A DNA stretch of 64,000 nt, from contig RAZA01000003.1 of NCBI GenBank assembly GCA_003612485.1, forward strand, positions 1-64,000, in the 5' to 3' direction. Each line of letters starts with the position of its first letter. Position 1 is the stretch's first letter. This document shows positions 1 through 8,154 of this stretch, in pieces. Below the pieces are notes generated by a model. That model searched no databases. It saw nothing but the letters and a program-made list of their open reading frames with translations, and had not been told where the DNA came from. Made by a program: the position numbers and the translations under genes. The stretch comes from a bacterium D16-50. Lineage in GTDB: Bacteria > Bacillota > Clostridia > Lachnospirales > Lachnospiraceae.

Positions 1-84
1 AAGGGCCTCCCCTGCCCCTATCCCGGGCTGTCCGGCATCTTCATACCGTAAATCACCGACTCCGTGCAGAACCCAGACTCTCAA
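1..84 (-). CDS. Medium-chain (zinc-type) dehydrogenase, N-terminus only, runs off the window
   Basis: Only 28 codons are visible. They read like the opening of medium-chain alcohol/polyol dehydrogenases: a residue run VLHGVGDLRYED followed by a Gly/Pro-rich turn and GEAL, matching the usual first two strands and the PGxGEVLV turn. The start is a TTG at 82-84; the frame is closed just upstream by TGA, and a GGAGGGGG run precedes it. It begins 53 bp after the cytidylyltransferase stop and continues the same operon out of the window. A reductase beside a cytidylyltransferase and a pentulose-phosphate epimerase suggests reduction of a pentulose phosphate, as TarJ does for CDP-ribitol. The substrate is inference, and so little is visible that the family call is moderate. 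Confidence 0.55.
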   Translation of the reverse strand, partial: MRVWVLHGVGDLRYEDAGQPGIGAGEAL

Positions 85-137
85 GCCTCACTTCCCCCTC
101 CTGCCATGTACTTTCAGATCTCATATACCTTCACCTC

Positions 138-866
138 TCATATCACATTTTCTGCCTTCATATATTCCTGAAATCTGCACAAATCTTCGTCTGTAGTAAT
201 TTTAAAATTGCGCTCATCTCCTTTTATCATCACAATGTCCATCCCTGCTATAACTGCAGGCTCCGCAGAACCATTGATATCCATAATTCTGTCCGGCAAA
301 AGAGCCATATTTGCCGAATAGTATTTCTTCAAAACAAACAGCTCCGGTGCTTGTCCGGCATAAACATGACTGCGTTCTAACAGCCCGTCAGCCCTTATCC
401 CGTCACGGCTCAAATATACAGTATCTTTCATGGGCAAAACCGGCATCACACCGTCATGTATGCCCAGCGCCTCATAACATGACCCTATCAATTCCTGCCT
501 TAAAAAGGGCCTTGCGGCATCATGAATCAGAACCGTATCCCCATCACCTGCCGCGTCCTTCCTGCCTTGTTTTGAGCAGATAATCTCTCTTAAACCGTTC
601 ATAACCGAATTCTGTCTATTTGGTCCGGGATGTGCAAATCCCAATATCTTTTTTACATCAATTCCTGCATTTTCAGTGTCTACCAGAATCGCTTGTCTCC
701 ATCTGTCCTCAGCTACTATCTCTATTGCGTCAATCAAGGAAGATTCGGACAAAACCTTCAGGGCGTATGTTATTACCATCCTGCCTCTCACACAGATATA
801 CTGCTTGGGGATATCGGTATGTATTCTGCTCCCAGTTTCGCCGGACAGCAATAGTGCTGTATTCAT
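138..866 (-). CDS. IspD/TarI-family cytidylyltransferase
   Basis: A 242-residue nucleotidyltransferase that would join CTP to a sugar- or alditol-phosphate, releasing pyrophosphate. The N-terminal nucleotide loop is a divergent form of the family signature (LLSGETGSR, then IPKQY with the conserved Lys), and HDAARPF at about residue 115 is the classic IspD/TarI motif. The genuine MEP-pathway gene ispF lies 54 kb away and does not pair with this one. Here the partners are an Rpe-like epimerase, a glycosyltransferase and a dehydrogenase, so a CDP-alditol (TarI-like) role fits better than isoprenoid synthesis. The gene is visibly AT-richer than the rest of the window. ATG at 866 follows AAAGGAG. 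Family call firm; substrate inferred. Confidence 0.8.
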   Translation of the reverse strand: MNTALLLSGETGSRIHTDIPKQYICVRGRMVITYALKVLSESSLIDAIEIVAEDRWRQAILVDTENAGIDVKKILGFAHPGPNRQNSVMNGLREIICSKQGRKDAAGDGDTVLIHDAARPFLRQELIGSCYEALGIHDGVMPVLPMKDTVYLSRDGIRADGLLERSHVYAGQAPELFVLKKYYSANMALLPDRIMDINGSAEPAVIAGMDIVMIKGDERNFKITTDEDLCRFQEYMKAENVI

Positions 867-931
867 AATAAGTTCATATCTCCTTTAAACATTTTGATCC
901 CTGAGCCTTTCTGCAAAATATCTGTTTCCCA

Positions 932-1594
932 TCAAAACCGCATTTTTCGGATCTCTTGCAGCGTTTCCCCATAGGGCTTTCTCTTGCCGAACAAAAGCGT
1001 TGTCCCCAGCACAAAACCTTTCACTCCCTTAGGAGCAAATTCCTTGATTTTATCCCGCCCGCAGGCTCCGTCCCAATAAATATCAAATTGCATTTCCTCC
1101 TTCAGAGCAAGCAGCTGATCATACTTTTCTCCCACATATGGCAGAAACATTTGTGCGGCATTTCCGGGATTTACCGACATGACCAGAACCTTTTTCACAA
1201 TCCGCAGCAGCATGCGGACATTTTCTACGCTGGTTCCCGGATTGATGGCAATTCCAGGAACCATACCTGCATTGATAATTTTCTGCAGTGTGGTAGATGG
1301 ATGATACTCTGCCTCCGGGTGGATATAGACGGTATCTCCAACGTGAAGATTCTTTATGAAAAGATCAATAGTGTTACTGGGGTGTTCTACCATCAAATGC
1401 ACATCCAGAGGCTTCTCCGCAACAGACCGGATATATCGCAGATCATTCAAGGACATGGCAAAATTCGGCACATAATGTCCGTCCATAATATCAATATGAA
1501 AAGAGTCGATTCCGCCCTCCTCCAGATTCTCTACCTCCCGCTTCAGATTGCCATAATCTGCACACATCATCGATGCCATCAGTTCAAAATCCAT
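932..1594 (-). CDS. Ribulose-phosphate 3-epimerase family protein
   Basis: This 220-residue TIM-barrel protein resembles D-ribulose-5-phosphate 3-epimerase, which interconverts ribulose-5-P and xylulose-5-P. The metal and catalytic positions are present: HIDIMDG (His and Asp), DVHLMVEHP (His) and a late Asp in YWDGACG. The phosphate loop SVNPG is there, but the family's VDGG motif reads WDGACG, so it is a divergent relative rather than the housekeeping rpe. It sits in the glycan operon between the glycosyltransferase chimera (19 bp gap) and the cytidylyltransferase. GGAGGAGGAG lies just before the ATG. It could supply a pentulose phosphate for CDP-pentitol formation, or act on a related sugar phosphate. 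Confidence 0.75.
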   Translation of the reverse strand: MDFELMASMMCADYGNLKREVENLEEGGIDSFHIDIMDGHYVPNFAMSLNDLRYIRSVAEKPLDVHLMVEHPSNTIDLFIKNLHVGDTVYIHPEAEYHPSTTLQKIINAGMVPGIAINPGTSVENVRMLLRIVKKVLVMSVNPGNAAQMFLPYVGEKYDQLLALKEEMQFDIYWDGACGRDKIKEFAPKGVKGFVLGTTLLFGKRKPYGETLQEIRKMRF

Positions 1595-1613
1595 CTACTC
1601 CTCCTCCCGTCTT

Positions 1614-2975
1614 TCAGGCAATATCCGTCCCGCATTTCATCCTTTTCAGAATACTTCTATACATCCTCTGCGTATCCTGCCTATCATGTAATTCCTGCTT
1701 ATCCATCCATCCGCCATAAAAATGATGCTTTGCTATAGTCGCTTCCGTTCTGGAGTCTTCGCAGCTCATATAGTCATACGGGTGAAACACACATGACGGA
1801 TATATTGTCACACCATTGATGATTTGCATCGTATTATCCACTTTCATTCCATGTCTAAGAAACGGAATCGTCTCATACAATCCATTTGTAGCGGTATCCC
1901 TGCTGCCATCCTTCTGCAAAAAATGAAAGCATTTCCGATATTCCAGCATTTCTCGAATCATAGGATGATGCGCCACAGCGCCGCATCCACCTCCGGTATT
2001 GATATTCCCCCACTTTTCTACACCTACGAACGCCGGCTGATACAGCAGTTCATCTAAGCTCTTCAGAAGCGTCACATCCGTGTCCAAATATACCCCGCCA
2101 TATTGATACAGAATGTCAAGACGAGCCACATCAGCTACAAAGCCATAGCTTCCCTTCTTATACGCTTCTTCCACATATGGAATATCCGCAACATCATAGT
2201 TCTTCTCATTCCATTCTTTAATCTCATAATCCGGACAGAGCTCTCTCCAGCTCTGAACGCATTCCTGCAGAAACAGCGGCATAGGTTTCTCGGAAAACCA
2301 ACAATAATCCGGCTCCACTCCGGCGCTTTTGCACAGTCTCTTCATATCTCTCCAGATATTGGAGCGATCCAGAGGCTTCCCCGTTCTGGTCACGAACACC
2401 GCGCCCTCCGTACAGCCCGCCTTCAGCATATAACGCTTCAGCAGCCTGCGCAGTTTGTCCGGCAGAAAAACCGTCCGCAGCTTCCCCTTGTTGCTGATCT
2501 CGGCCCGGCCCAGTCTTACGGCCTTTGCAGTGATATAGGGAAGCTCCGACACGCGGATGCCGGTAGCGCACAAGGTCTGCAGGACAAGGGCCAGCCTTTC
2601 GTTTCCTTCCCCTCTTGCAGTCTCCACCAGACGGACATACTCCTTCTTGGTCAGCTCCCTCCCCTCGTCGCAGAACAACCTCTTTTGAATCCTCAGCGGC
2701 TTCACCGCCATCTCCCCACGCCCCATGAACTGCAGCAGTCCGTTCAGTGCCGCCAGCATGGAGTTGACGGATGTGGCCGCATAAGTGAGGGCCAGATGCT
2801 CCTTCCATTGGATCAGTACCAGCTTGGCAAGAGGCCTGCCGCCCAGCCACCGGCGCAGGGCGGCCAGATCGCTTCGGTACTTCTGGACAGTGTTCTCTGC
2901 CCGCTCCTGCTCCCGTAGATGTGCGGCATATTCTTCTATATGCTCCTGCGTCAATATATCGTTTTCGTTCTGCAT
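1614..2975 (-). CDS. Chimeric ORF: truncated tyrosine recombinase joined in frame to a capsule-type glycosyltransferase
   Basis: One uninterrupted frame of 453 residues holds two unrelated halves. Residues 1 to about 223 are a XerC/D-like recombinase: the core-binding domain, then the start of the catalytic domain with the first Arg (ATGIRVSEL) and the beta-hairpin Lys (NKGKLRTVFLP). It breaks off after SAGVEP, before the HxLR, His/Trp and Tyr nucleophile. The next residues, YCWFSEKPMP, are the opening of a DXD glycosyltransferase (Gly_transf_sug type), with DVARLDILYQYGG and the DTD metal motif. This half lacks only about its first ten residues (the usual IPKIIHY). Base composition shifts at the join near 2309, from GC-rich to AT-rich. 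ATG at 2975 follows GAGGAGG. The recombinase half cannot be catalytic; the transferase half may be. Confidence 0.8.
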   Translation of the reverse strand: MQNENDILTQEHIEEYAAHLREQERAENTVQKYRSDLAALRRWLGGRPLAKLVLIQWKEHLALTYAATSVNSMLAALNGLLQFMGRGEMAVKPLRIQKRLFCDEGRELTKKEYVRLVETARGEGNERLALVLQTLCATGIRVSELPYITAKAVRLGRAEISNKGKLRTVFLPDKLRRLLKRYMLKAGCTEGAVFVTRTGKPLDRSNIWRDMKRLCKSAGVEPDYCWFSEKPMPLFLQECVQSWRELCPDYEIKEWNEKNYDVADIPYVEEAYKKGSYGFVADVARLDILYQYGGVYLDTDVTLLKSLDELLYQPAFVGVEKWGNINTGGGCGAVAHHPMIREMLEYRKCFHFLQKDGSRDTATNGLYETIPFLRHGMKVDNTMQIINGVTIYPSCVFHPYDYMSCEDSRTEATIAKHHFYGGWMDKQELHDRQDTQRMYRSILKRMKCGTDIA

Positions 2976-3023
2976 GGGGACCCTCCTCACAAATCGCTAT
3001 ATTTCCTTCCCCTTCTACATAAT

Positions 3024-3062
3024 GAAAAACAGCGTGAAAAGCACTTTCGCTTTTCACGCTGT
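3024..3062 (-). terminator. Rho-independent terminator downstream of the DUF362 gene
   Basis: A perfect 14-bp inverted repeat (arms 3029-3042 and 3049-3062, 6-nt loop) is followed on the minus strand by TTTTT. It separates the DUF362 gene from the recombinase/glycan operon, which therefore needs its own promoter in the roughly 50 bp between here and 2975. Confidence 0.85.
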
Positions 3063-3110
3063 CTTTTACATCCGCAAGCTCTGGCGCGCCCTTCACGCTC
3101 AGGCCCATTC

Positions 3111-3974
3111 CTACAGCTCCACCAGCTGGTATTCCCTGCTGCCCACTCCGATCTTCGCCGCAGCCTCCACGGTGTGAACCCCGTTTCTGGACTCAATCCG
3201 CTCCAGCAGGTGATCCCGGCCCGGATCCTTGGACGCATACACCAGATCCAGACAAGCCTGATCCAATGCCACCGGGTCCAGAGACGCCAGAATGCCCACG
3301 TCCCCCATGGCAGGATCTTCTGCCACAGCACAGCAGTCACAGTCCACAGACATGTTCTTCATAATATTGACGAAGGCTATCTTGCCTCCGAAATAATCCA
3401 TCACAGATTTGCTGGCATCCGCCATGGACTCCAGAAAGGAATCGTGATCCGACGTCCAGAAGGCATTCACATCCCCCACCCCATGGATATAGGCCTTGCC
3501 GTGGGAAGATGCCAGCCCGATGGAAATATTCTTCAGCGCCCCGCCGAAGCCGCCCATGGGATGGCCCTTGAAATGAGAAAGCACCAGCAGAGAATCATAA
3601 TTCTCTATATGCTTCCCCACGTAATTCTTCCGAATCTTCTGGCCCTCCGGTATAGCGAGCTCAATCTCCCCCTCCTCGTCCAGAATATCCACCTTTGCGA
3701 TGTCCGTCCAGCCATGGAGTTTCATGGTCTCCCAATGGGCCTCTGTGGTATCGCGCTTTCCCTCATAGGCGGTGTTGCACTCAACGATGGTGCCTTCCAC
3801 ATGGGCCACCATTGGAGCCAAAAAATCCGGTCTCAGAAAATTCTGATTTCCCACCTCTCCGGAATGAAGCTTGACAGCGACTCTGCCGGGAAGCTTTACG
3901 CCCATGGCCTCATACATTCTGACTACAGCCTGCGGCGTTATCTCTTTGGTGAAATAAACCTTTGCCTTCTCCAT
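3111..3974 (-). CDS. DUF362 domain protein
   Basis: A 287-residue cytosolic protein of the DUF362 family, whose biochemical role is not established. Recognisable features are the early VAVKLHSGE segment, SHFKGHPMGGFGGALKN near the middle, and a late GDVGILASLDPVALDQA block. Many relatives carry a ferredoxin-like 4Fe-4S domain. This copy has no CxxCxxC cluster, only the short CDCC at about residue 215, so it is the short form. The ATG at 3974 is preferred over the upstream in-frame GTG (3980), because GAGGTG is correctly spaced only for the ATG. It is followed by a strong terminator and appears to be transcribed alone. Confidence 0.7.
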   Translation of the reverse strand: MEKAKVYFTKEITPQAVVRMYEAMGVKLPGRVAVKLHSGEVGNQNFLRPDFLAPMVAHVEGTIVECNTAYEGKRDTTEAHWETMKLHGWTDIAKVDILDEEGEIELAIPEGQKIRKNYVGKHIENYDSLLVLSHFKGHPMGGFGGALKNISIGLASSHGKAYIHGVGDVNAFWTSDHDSFLESMADASKSVMDYFGGKIAFVNIMKNMSVDCDCCAVAEDPAMGDVGILASLDPVALDQACLDLVYASKDPGRDHLLERIESRNGVHTVEAAAKIGVGSREYQLVEL

Positions 3975-4151
3975 ATCCACGTCACCTCTTCTTGTTATTG
4001 GGTTCCAGACTGCCTCACCCTATCCTTGACCTTTGGACAGAGTCCCGAAACTCTTTGCACAACATTGTACCACATATGCCTCCGATGCCACAACCCCGAT
4101 TTTCACCCATATCATCCAAATCGGCTTAACCCAATCATCTCTTACAAACTC

Positions 4152-6482
4152 TTACACGGGTTTACTGACACTGAAACACAGAATCACCTTGAATAGATCT
4201 CCGTCCATGACAATTTCCATCTTTCCGTCCTGCAGCTCTATCAGACTTTTTGCGATTGACAGCCCCAGCCCATTCCCTTCCATATGTCTGGATCTGTCTC
4301 CCCTTACGAAGCGCTCCTGCAGTTCCTCTCCAGAGATATCCAACGGATACTTGGACATATTTCGGAAGATGATCTGCACCCTATCTTGCTTTTCCTCTAC
4401 GCTCAGATATACCCTCGATCTCTCCTGCGCGTATTTGCATATATTGTTCAGCAGATTATCAAACACCCTCCACAGATGCCTTCCGTCGGCAATGATAATC
4501 ACCGAATGTTCCGGCTGTCTGGCAATGAGCTCCAGTCCCTTCTCTTCCATCCTCTGCTGATACTCTCCCACGGCTTGAGACAGCAGCACCCCTACCTCGC
4601 AGGGCTTCAAGTCCACCTCCAGATTGCCTGTCGTAGCCTTGGAGGCCTCCACCAGATCTTCCAGAAGCTTCTTCAGCCGTCTGGACTGGCGCAGCAGAAC
4701 TTCCGCATATTCCCGTATCCGGGCATCCTTGCAAGAATTCGCCTCCTCATTTCTGACTCCGCCTTCAGAGTCTGACTGCCCTTCGGTTCCCTGCCCAAGG
4801 GCTGTCTCTTTGGGACGTTGGTCTTCCTCTTTGTTCCTCATGGTCTCCTCACAGATCAGATCCGCATAATTGATGATAGAGGTAAGCGGAGTCTTTATAT
4901 CATGGGACACATTGGTGATTAGCTCCGTCTTCAAGTGCTCGCTCTTCATGCGCTCCGCCACCGCTCTGGAGATTCCCTGCCCAAGACTGTTCAGGTTTTC
5001 TCCATGTTCCTTGAAATCTCCCAGCATCATGGAGGTGTCCACCTGATAATTCTCCTGCCCCTCCGCCAGCGCCCTGCTGGCGCCCAGAAGCTTTTTGCAG
5101 ATTATGGCCACATACATAACTATATTAAGTAAGAAGAATTTCTCCAGCCCCCACAAGAGGACGCCCACCTGCGGTCTGGCAAAAACGATCACTGCCAAAT
5201 CAAAAATTGCGATACCCAGAAAGAAAGTTAAAGTCGTAAGCACCAGGGGAACCTTTCCCAGCAGGGCCCCAAGCCCTCTGCAGATGAATCGTCCCACCCG
5301 CCACAACATGCGCAGAACCACGTATACCAGCGTATGCCTCCACCATTTTCCCTGCTTCAATCGCAGAGCAATATCCATGAAATAAAGGGTTGTCAGAACC
5401 ACTGCTGCCGTCCCCATGGCAGCAACTATAGCCGTCCCCACCACAACAGACATGGATCCAACTCCATACTGATATATCTCCCGCATAATGGCAAACGCTG
5501 CAATAGCCAAAAAGAACAGCACTCCTGCAAATATGCCGGTCAGCACATCGAAATAAATATAGGTCACCACACTGGGCGCGATTCCCTCCCTGCCGTTTCG
5601 GTGCCCTGCGGCACAGAGCAGAAAGATAAAGCATGCTGCACAGAGAAAGATGCATCCCGCCACCAGCCCTATCAACAGATATCTGAACTCATACCCCCAG
5701 GTCACCAGAACTGCCAGACTCTGAAACTCGTCCTCTATGGGAAACTCTGGATCCACATAGGCCCGAAACCAGTATTCTCTGTACGGTTTTATTTTATGCC
5801 CATTGATTTCCATTACCTCAGCGCGCTTGCCAAAGCTGCAGAAAATATCTGTGGTGATCCCTGTAGTATAACCGTTCCATGTGGTCCAGATAACGCTTCT
5901 GGTCTGTGTATCATCATAAAAATACAGCTCCAGATCCAGATTCTTATTCAGGCAAATCTCTTTGGCGGCATCGGTGTCTCCAAGTTCAATATAGTCTTTG
6001 ACCTCATAAAAGACACTGTTGACCATACCCTGCAGCTCCTCTGTCAGCACATCGTTCAAGCTCGATGCATAATATCCTTCCGTCCCCATATAAAGACACG
6101 CCACAGCGGATACGATTCCAAAAAAGCTGCAAATAGCCAAGAGAAAAAATGCCACAACCTTCGCAGCCATAGAACCGGTAAGCCGATGGTCCCCTCTCCT
6201 TCTCCCTTTTCTCTTTCTGCCGGCCTCGGCTTCCTCCGGCCATTGAACTTCCTGCTTCCGGTTGTGCCGGAATGCCTCTGCTATCTGGGCTGCCTGCTCC
6301 CTATCCGCCTTGGATTCCTTGGATGTCTGGGCCAAATGCTCTGTCTGCGCCTTAGACTCCTCTGATATCCGAGCTGTCTGCTCTGTGTCTGCCTTTGATT
6401 CTTCTGGTATCTGGGCTGCTTGTTCTTGATTCTCCCTGAGCCTTTCCATCTCCTCTATCCTATCCTCCGATTTTCTTCCCAT
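4152..6482 (-). CDS. Membrane sensor histidine kinase with N-terminal 14-residue repeats
   Basis: A large (about 776 residues) two-component sensor. A charged cytosolic N-terminus carries about four 14-residue repeats of the type AQxxEESKADxEQ, followed by a transmembrane segment, an extracytoplasmic sensor region of about 170 residues, and a block of several further membrane helices. The kinase core has the phospho-acceptor H-box (NVSHDIKTPLTS), an N-box (LLNNICKYA) and a C-terminal GNGLGLSIAK glycine box. About 45 residues between H-box and N-box are low-complexity Glu/Asp/Ser-rich sequence. The frame stays open to a TTG at 6548 that has no ribosome site; the ATG at 6482, with GAGG upstream, is the likelier start. 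It lies 194 bp downstream of its response regulator. The signal sensed is unknown. Confidence 0.85.
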   Translation of the reverse strand: MGRKSEDRIEEMERLRENQEQAAQIPEESKADTEQTARISEESKAQTEHLAQTSKESKADREQAAQIAEAFRHNRKQEVQWPEEAEAGRKRKGRRRGDHRLTGSMAAKVVAFFLLAICSFFGIVSAVACLYMGTEGYYASSLNDVLTEELQGMVNSVFYEVKDYIELGDTDAAKEICLNKNLDLELYFYDDTQTRSVIWTTWNGYTTGITTDIFCSFGKRAEVMEINGHKIKPYREYWFRAYVDPEFPIEDEFQSLAVLVTWGYEFRYLLIGLVAGCIFLCAACFIFLLCAAGHRNGREGIAPSVVTYIYFDVLTGIFAGVLFFLAIAAFAIMREIYQYGVGSMSVVVGTAIVAAMGTAAVVLTTLYFMDIALRLKQGKWWRHTLVYVVLRMLWRVGRFICRGLGALLGKVPLVLTTLTFFLGIAIFDLAVIVFARPQVGVLLWGLEKFFLLNIVMYVAIICKKLLGASRALAEGQENYQVDTSMMLGDFKEHGENLNSLGQGISRAVAERMKSEHLKTELITNVSHDIKTPLTSIINYADLICEETMRNKEEDQRPKETALGQGTEGQSDSEGGVRNEEANSCKDARIREYAEVLLRQSRRLKKLLEDLVEASKATTGNLEVDLKPCEVGVLLSQAVGEYQQRMEEKGLELIARQPEHSVIIIADGRHLWRVFDNLLNNICKYAQERSRVYLSVEEKQDRVQIIFRNMSKYPLDISGEELQERFVRGDRSRHMEGNGLGLSIAKSLIELQDGKMEIVMDGDLFKVILCFSVSKPV

Positions 6483-6676
6483 TCTCCCCGCCTCGTTTCT
6501 CTTCTTGCCCTTCCCTCTATGCCTTTTTGCTTTCCCTCTAAAACACAAGCTTTGTTTTCTGAAATCTAAAACTTTCCGATTTTACGTTTCTTATTGGTTT
6601 GGGCTTTCCCATCCGGTTCTTATTTTTTCTTTCCGGTTTGATATTCCTTTCTGTTTTCTCAGCTCCCTTCGATCTT

Positions 6677-7369
6677 TCAGTCAAGCTTCTCGCACTTATA
6701 TCCCTGCCCCCATACTACCTTCAGATATCTGGGCTCCGCAGGATTGATCTCCAGCTTCTCACGGATATGCCGTATATGTACCGCCACGGTGTTCTCGCTG
6801 CCATAGGGCAGATCATTCCATATCTTCTTATAAATCTCCTTTGGAGAAAAAACTTGTCCGGGATGCCGCATAAGAAGTTTTAATATTTCATACTCTGTTG
6901 GGGTCAGAGCCACTTCGTCGCCGTCCAGCGAAACCTTCTTTTGGGCATCGTCCAGCTCGATCCCCCCGCAGCGGAGCAGATGGGGCGTAGGATTCCCCGC
7001 CCCCAGCTGCATATACCTGCGCAGCTGGGACTTGCATCTGGCGGACACCTCCACCGGATTAAAGGGCTTCGTGATATAATCGTCGGCCCCCACCGTAAGC
7101 CCTAATATCTTGTCGGAATCCTCCGACTTGGCAGTCAGCAAAATAATGGGCACATTGCTCCTCTCCCGAATCTTTACCATAGCCTCTATGCCGTCCATCT
7201 CCGGCATCATGATATCCAGAAGCACCAGATGAATGTCCTTCTCCGTCACCACCTGCAGCGCCTCCCTGCCGTCAAATGCTTCAAACAAGGTATAATTAGG
7301 ATCGTTCAGATAAATCTTCAGCGCGTTCACAATATCCCGCTCATCATCACAGATCAATATATTGTACAT
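6677..7369 (-). CDS. OmpR/PhoB-family response regulator
   Basis: A 230-residue two-component regulator. The receiver domain has the acidic pair (CDDE), the phospho-acceptor Asp in LLDIMMPEMDG, the conserved Thr (LLTAK) and Lys (TKPF). The C-terminal winged helix carries LTPTEYEILKLLMRHPGQVF and the recognition segment TVAVHIRHIREK. The arrangement resembles VanR/PhoB regulators. It is transcribed first, with the histidine kinase after it, so the two form a pair. GGGAGG precedes the ATG. On the minus strand an extended -10 (TGCTACAAT, TACAAT at 7412-7417) lies about 45 bp upstream, without a clear -35. Confidence 0.92.
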   Translation of the reverse strand: MYNILICDDERDIVNALKIYLNDPNYTLFEAFDGREALQVVTEKDIHLVLLDIMMPEMDGIEAMVKIRERSNVPIILLTAKSEDSDKILGLTVGADDYITKPFNPVEVSARCKSQLRRYMQLGAGNPTPHLLRCGGIELDDAQKKVSLDGDEVALTPTEYEILKLLMRHPGQVFSPKEIYKKIWNDLPYGSENTVAVHIRHIREKLEINPAEPRYLKVVWGQGYKCEKLD

Positions 7370-7580
7370 ATCCGGCTGTCCTCCCGAAACGAAAATCGAT
7401 TTTCTAGATACATTGTAGCAAAAGCGGCTTTAACATAAAATGGGGAAATTATTTAAGATTTGTTTAAGAAATCGGAGCTCGATTTTCCTGTCAGGTTCGC
7501 CCTAAGGCTCTCTGACGCCCCTCCCACACACGCATAGCTTCCTTATCACTGCATATACTATCATAAATGAGGTGCTTGCC

Positions 7581-8114
7581 ATGAAAGATAAATGTCTGAA
7601 AACTTATACCATTATAGGAGTGTTTTTTGTGCTGGCTGCAGGATCCCTAGCCCATTTTCTGTATGACTGGACGGGCAGCAATGCCATTGCAGGCCTTTTC
7701 GTTCCTGTCAATGAATCCGTATGGGAGCATATGAAGCTGCTCTTCTTCCCCATGCTGCTCTACTCCGCATTTGGAGCATGGATCTACAGGCGCCAAATCC
7801 GCTGCATCGTTTCTGCCTTATGCCTTGGAATCACAGCCGGAACCTTGCTGATCCCTGTTTTCTTTTACGCCTATACCTTCATCCTTGGCAGAAACATCTT
7901 CCTTTTGGACATTGGCACCTTTGTCCTAAGCACCGTCATCGCGTTCCGGCTGGCATTCCAGCTGGCCGTCTCCTGCAGGGCAAAGCCCTATATCCTTTTG
8001 TCATGTGTCATGGTAGGCGTTCTTTTTGCCTGCTTTCTTTGGTTCACCAATCATCCTCCGGACATCGGTCTTTTCAGCGCTTATGCCCCTTCTGATTTTG
8101 CCCTGCCTTGTTGA
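7581..8114 (+). CDS. DUF6512-like integral membrane protein
   Basis: A 177-residue protein with about five hydrophobic segments. The segment NESVWEHMKLLFFPML near residue 45 is characteristic of a small uncharacterised Firmicute membrane family (DUF6512-like, recalled by eye). The C-terminus, after PPDIGLF, departs from the pattern expected for this family and ends early, so the last residues may have been altered by a small indel. The start is ATG at 7581 with GAGGTG six bases upstream, rather than the GTG at 7572. It stands alone on the plus strand, convergent with the XRE gene (40 bp between stops). Function unknown. Confidence 0.65.
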   Translation: MKDKCLKTYTIIGVFFVLAAGSLAHFLYDWTGSNAIAGLFVPVNESVWEHMKLLFFPMLLYSAFGAWIYRRQIRCIVSALCLGITAGTLLIPVFFYAYTFILGRNIFLLDIGTFVLSTVIAFRLAFQLAVSCRAKPYILLSCVMVGVLFACFLWFTNHPPDIGLFSAYAPSDFALPC

Positions 8115-8154
8115 CGCTTTCTGGTCCAATCCTATTTATTCTCGGCTGTCCCAT

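Noticed and set aside
2224..3108. Minus-strand frame of 294 codons over the recombinase half
   Set aside because: Gly/Arg-rich shadow frame of the chimeric gene that also runs through a terminator hairpin.
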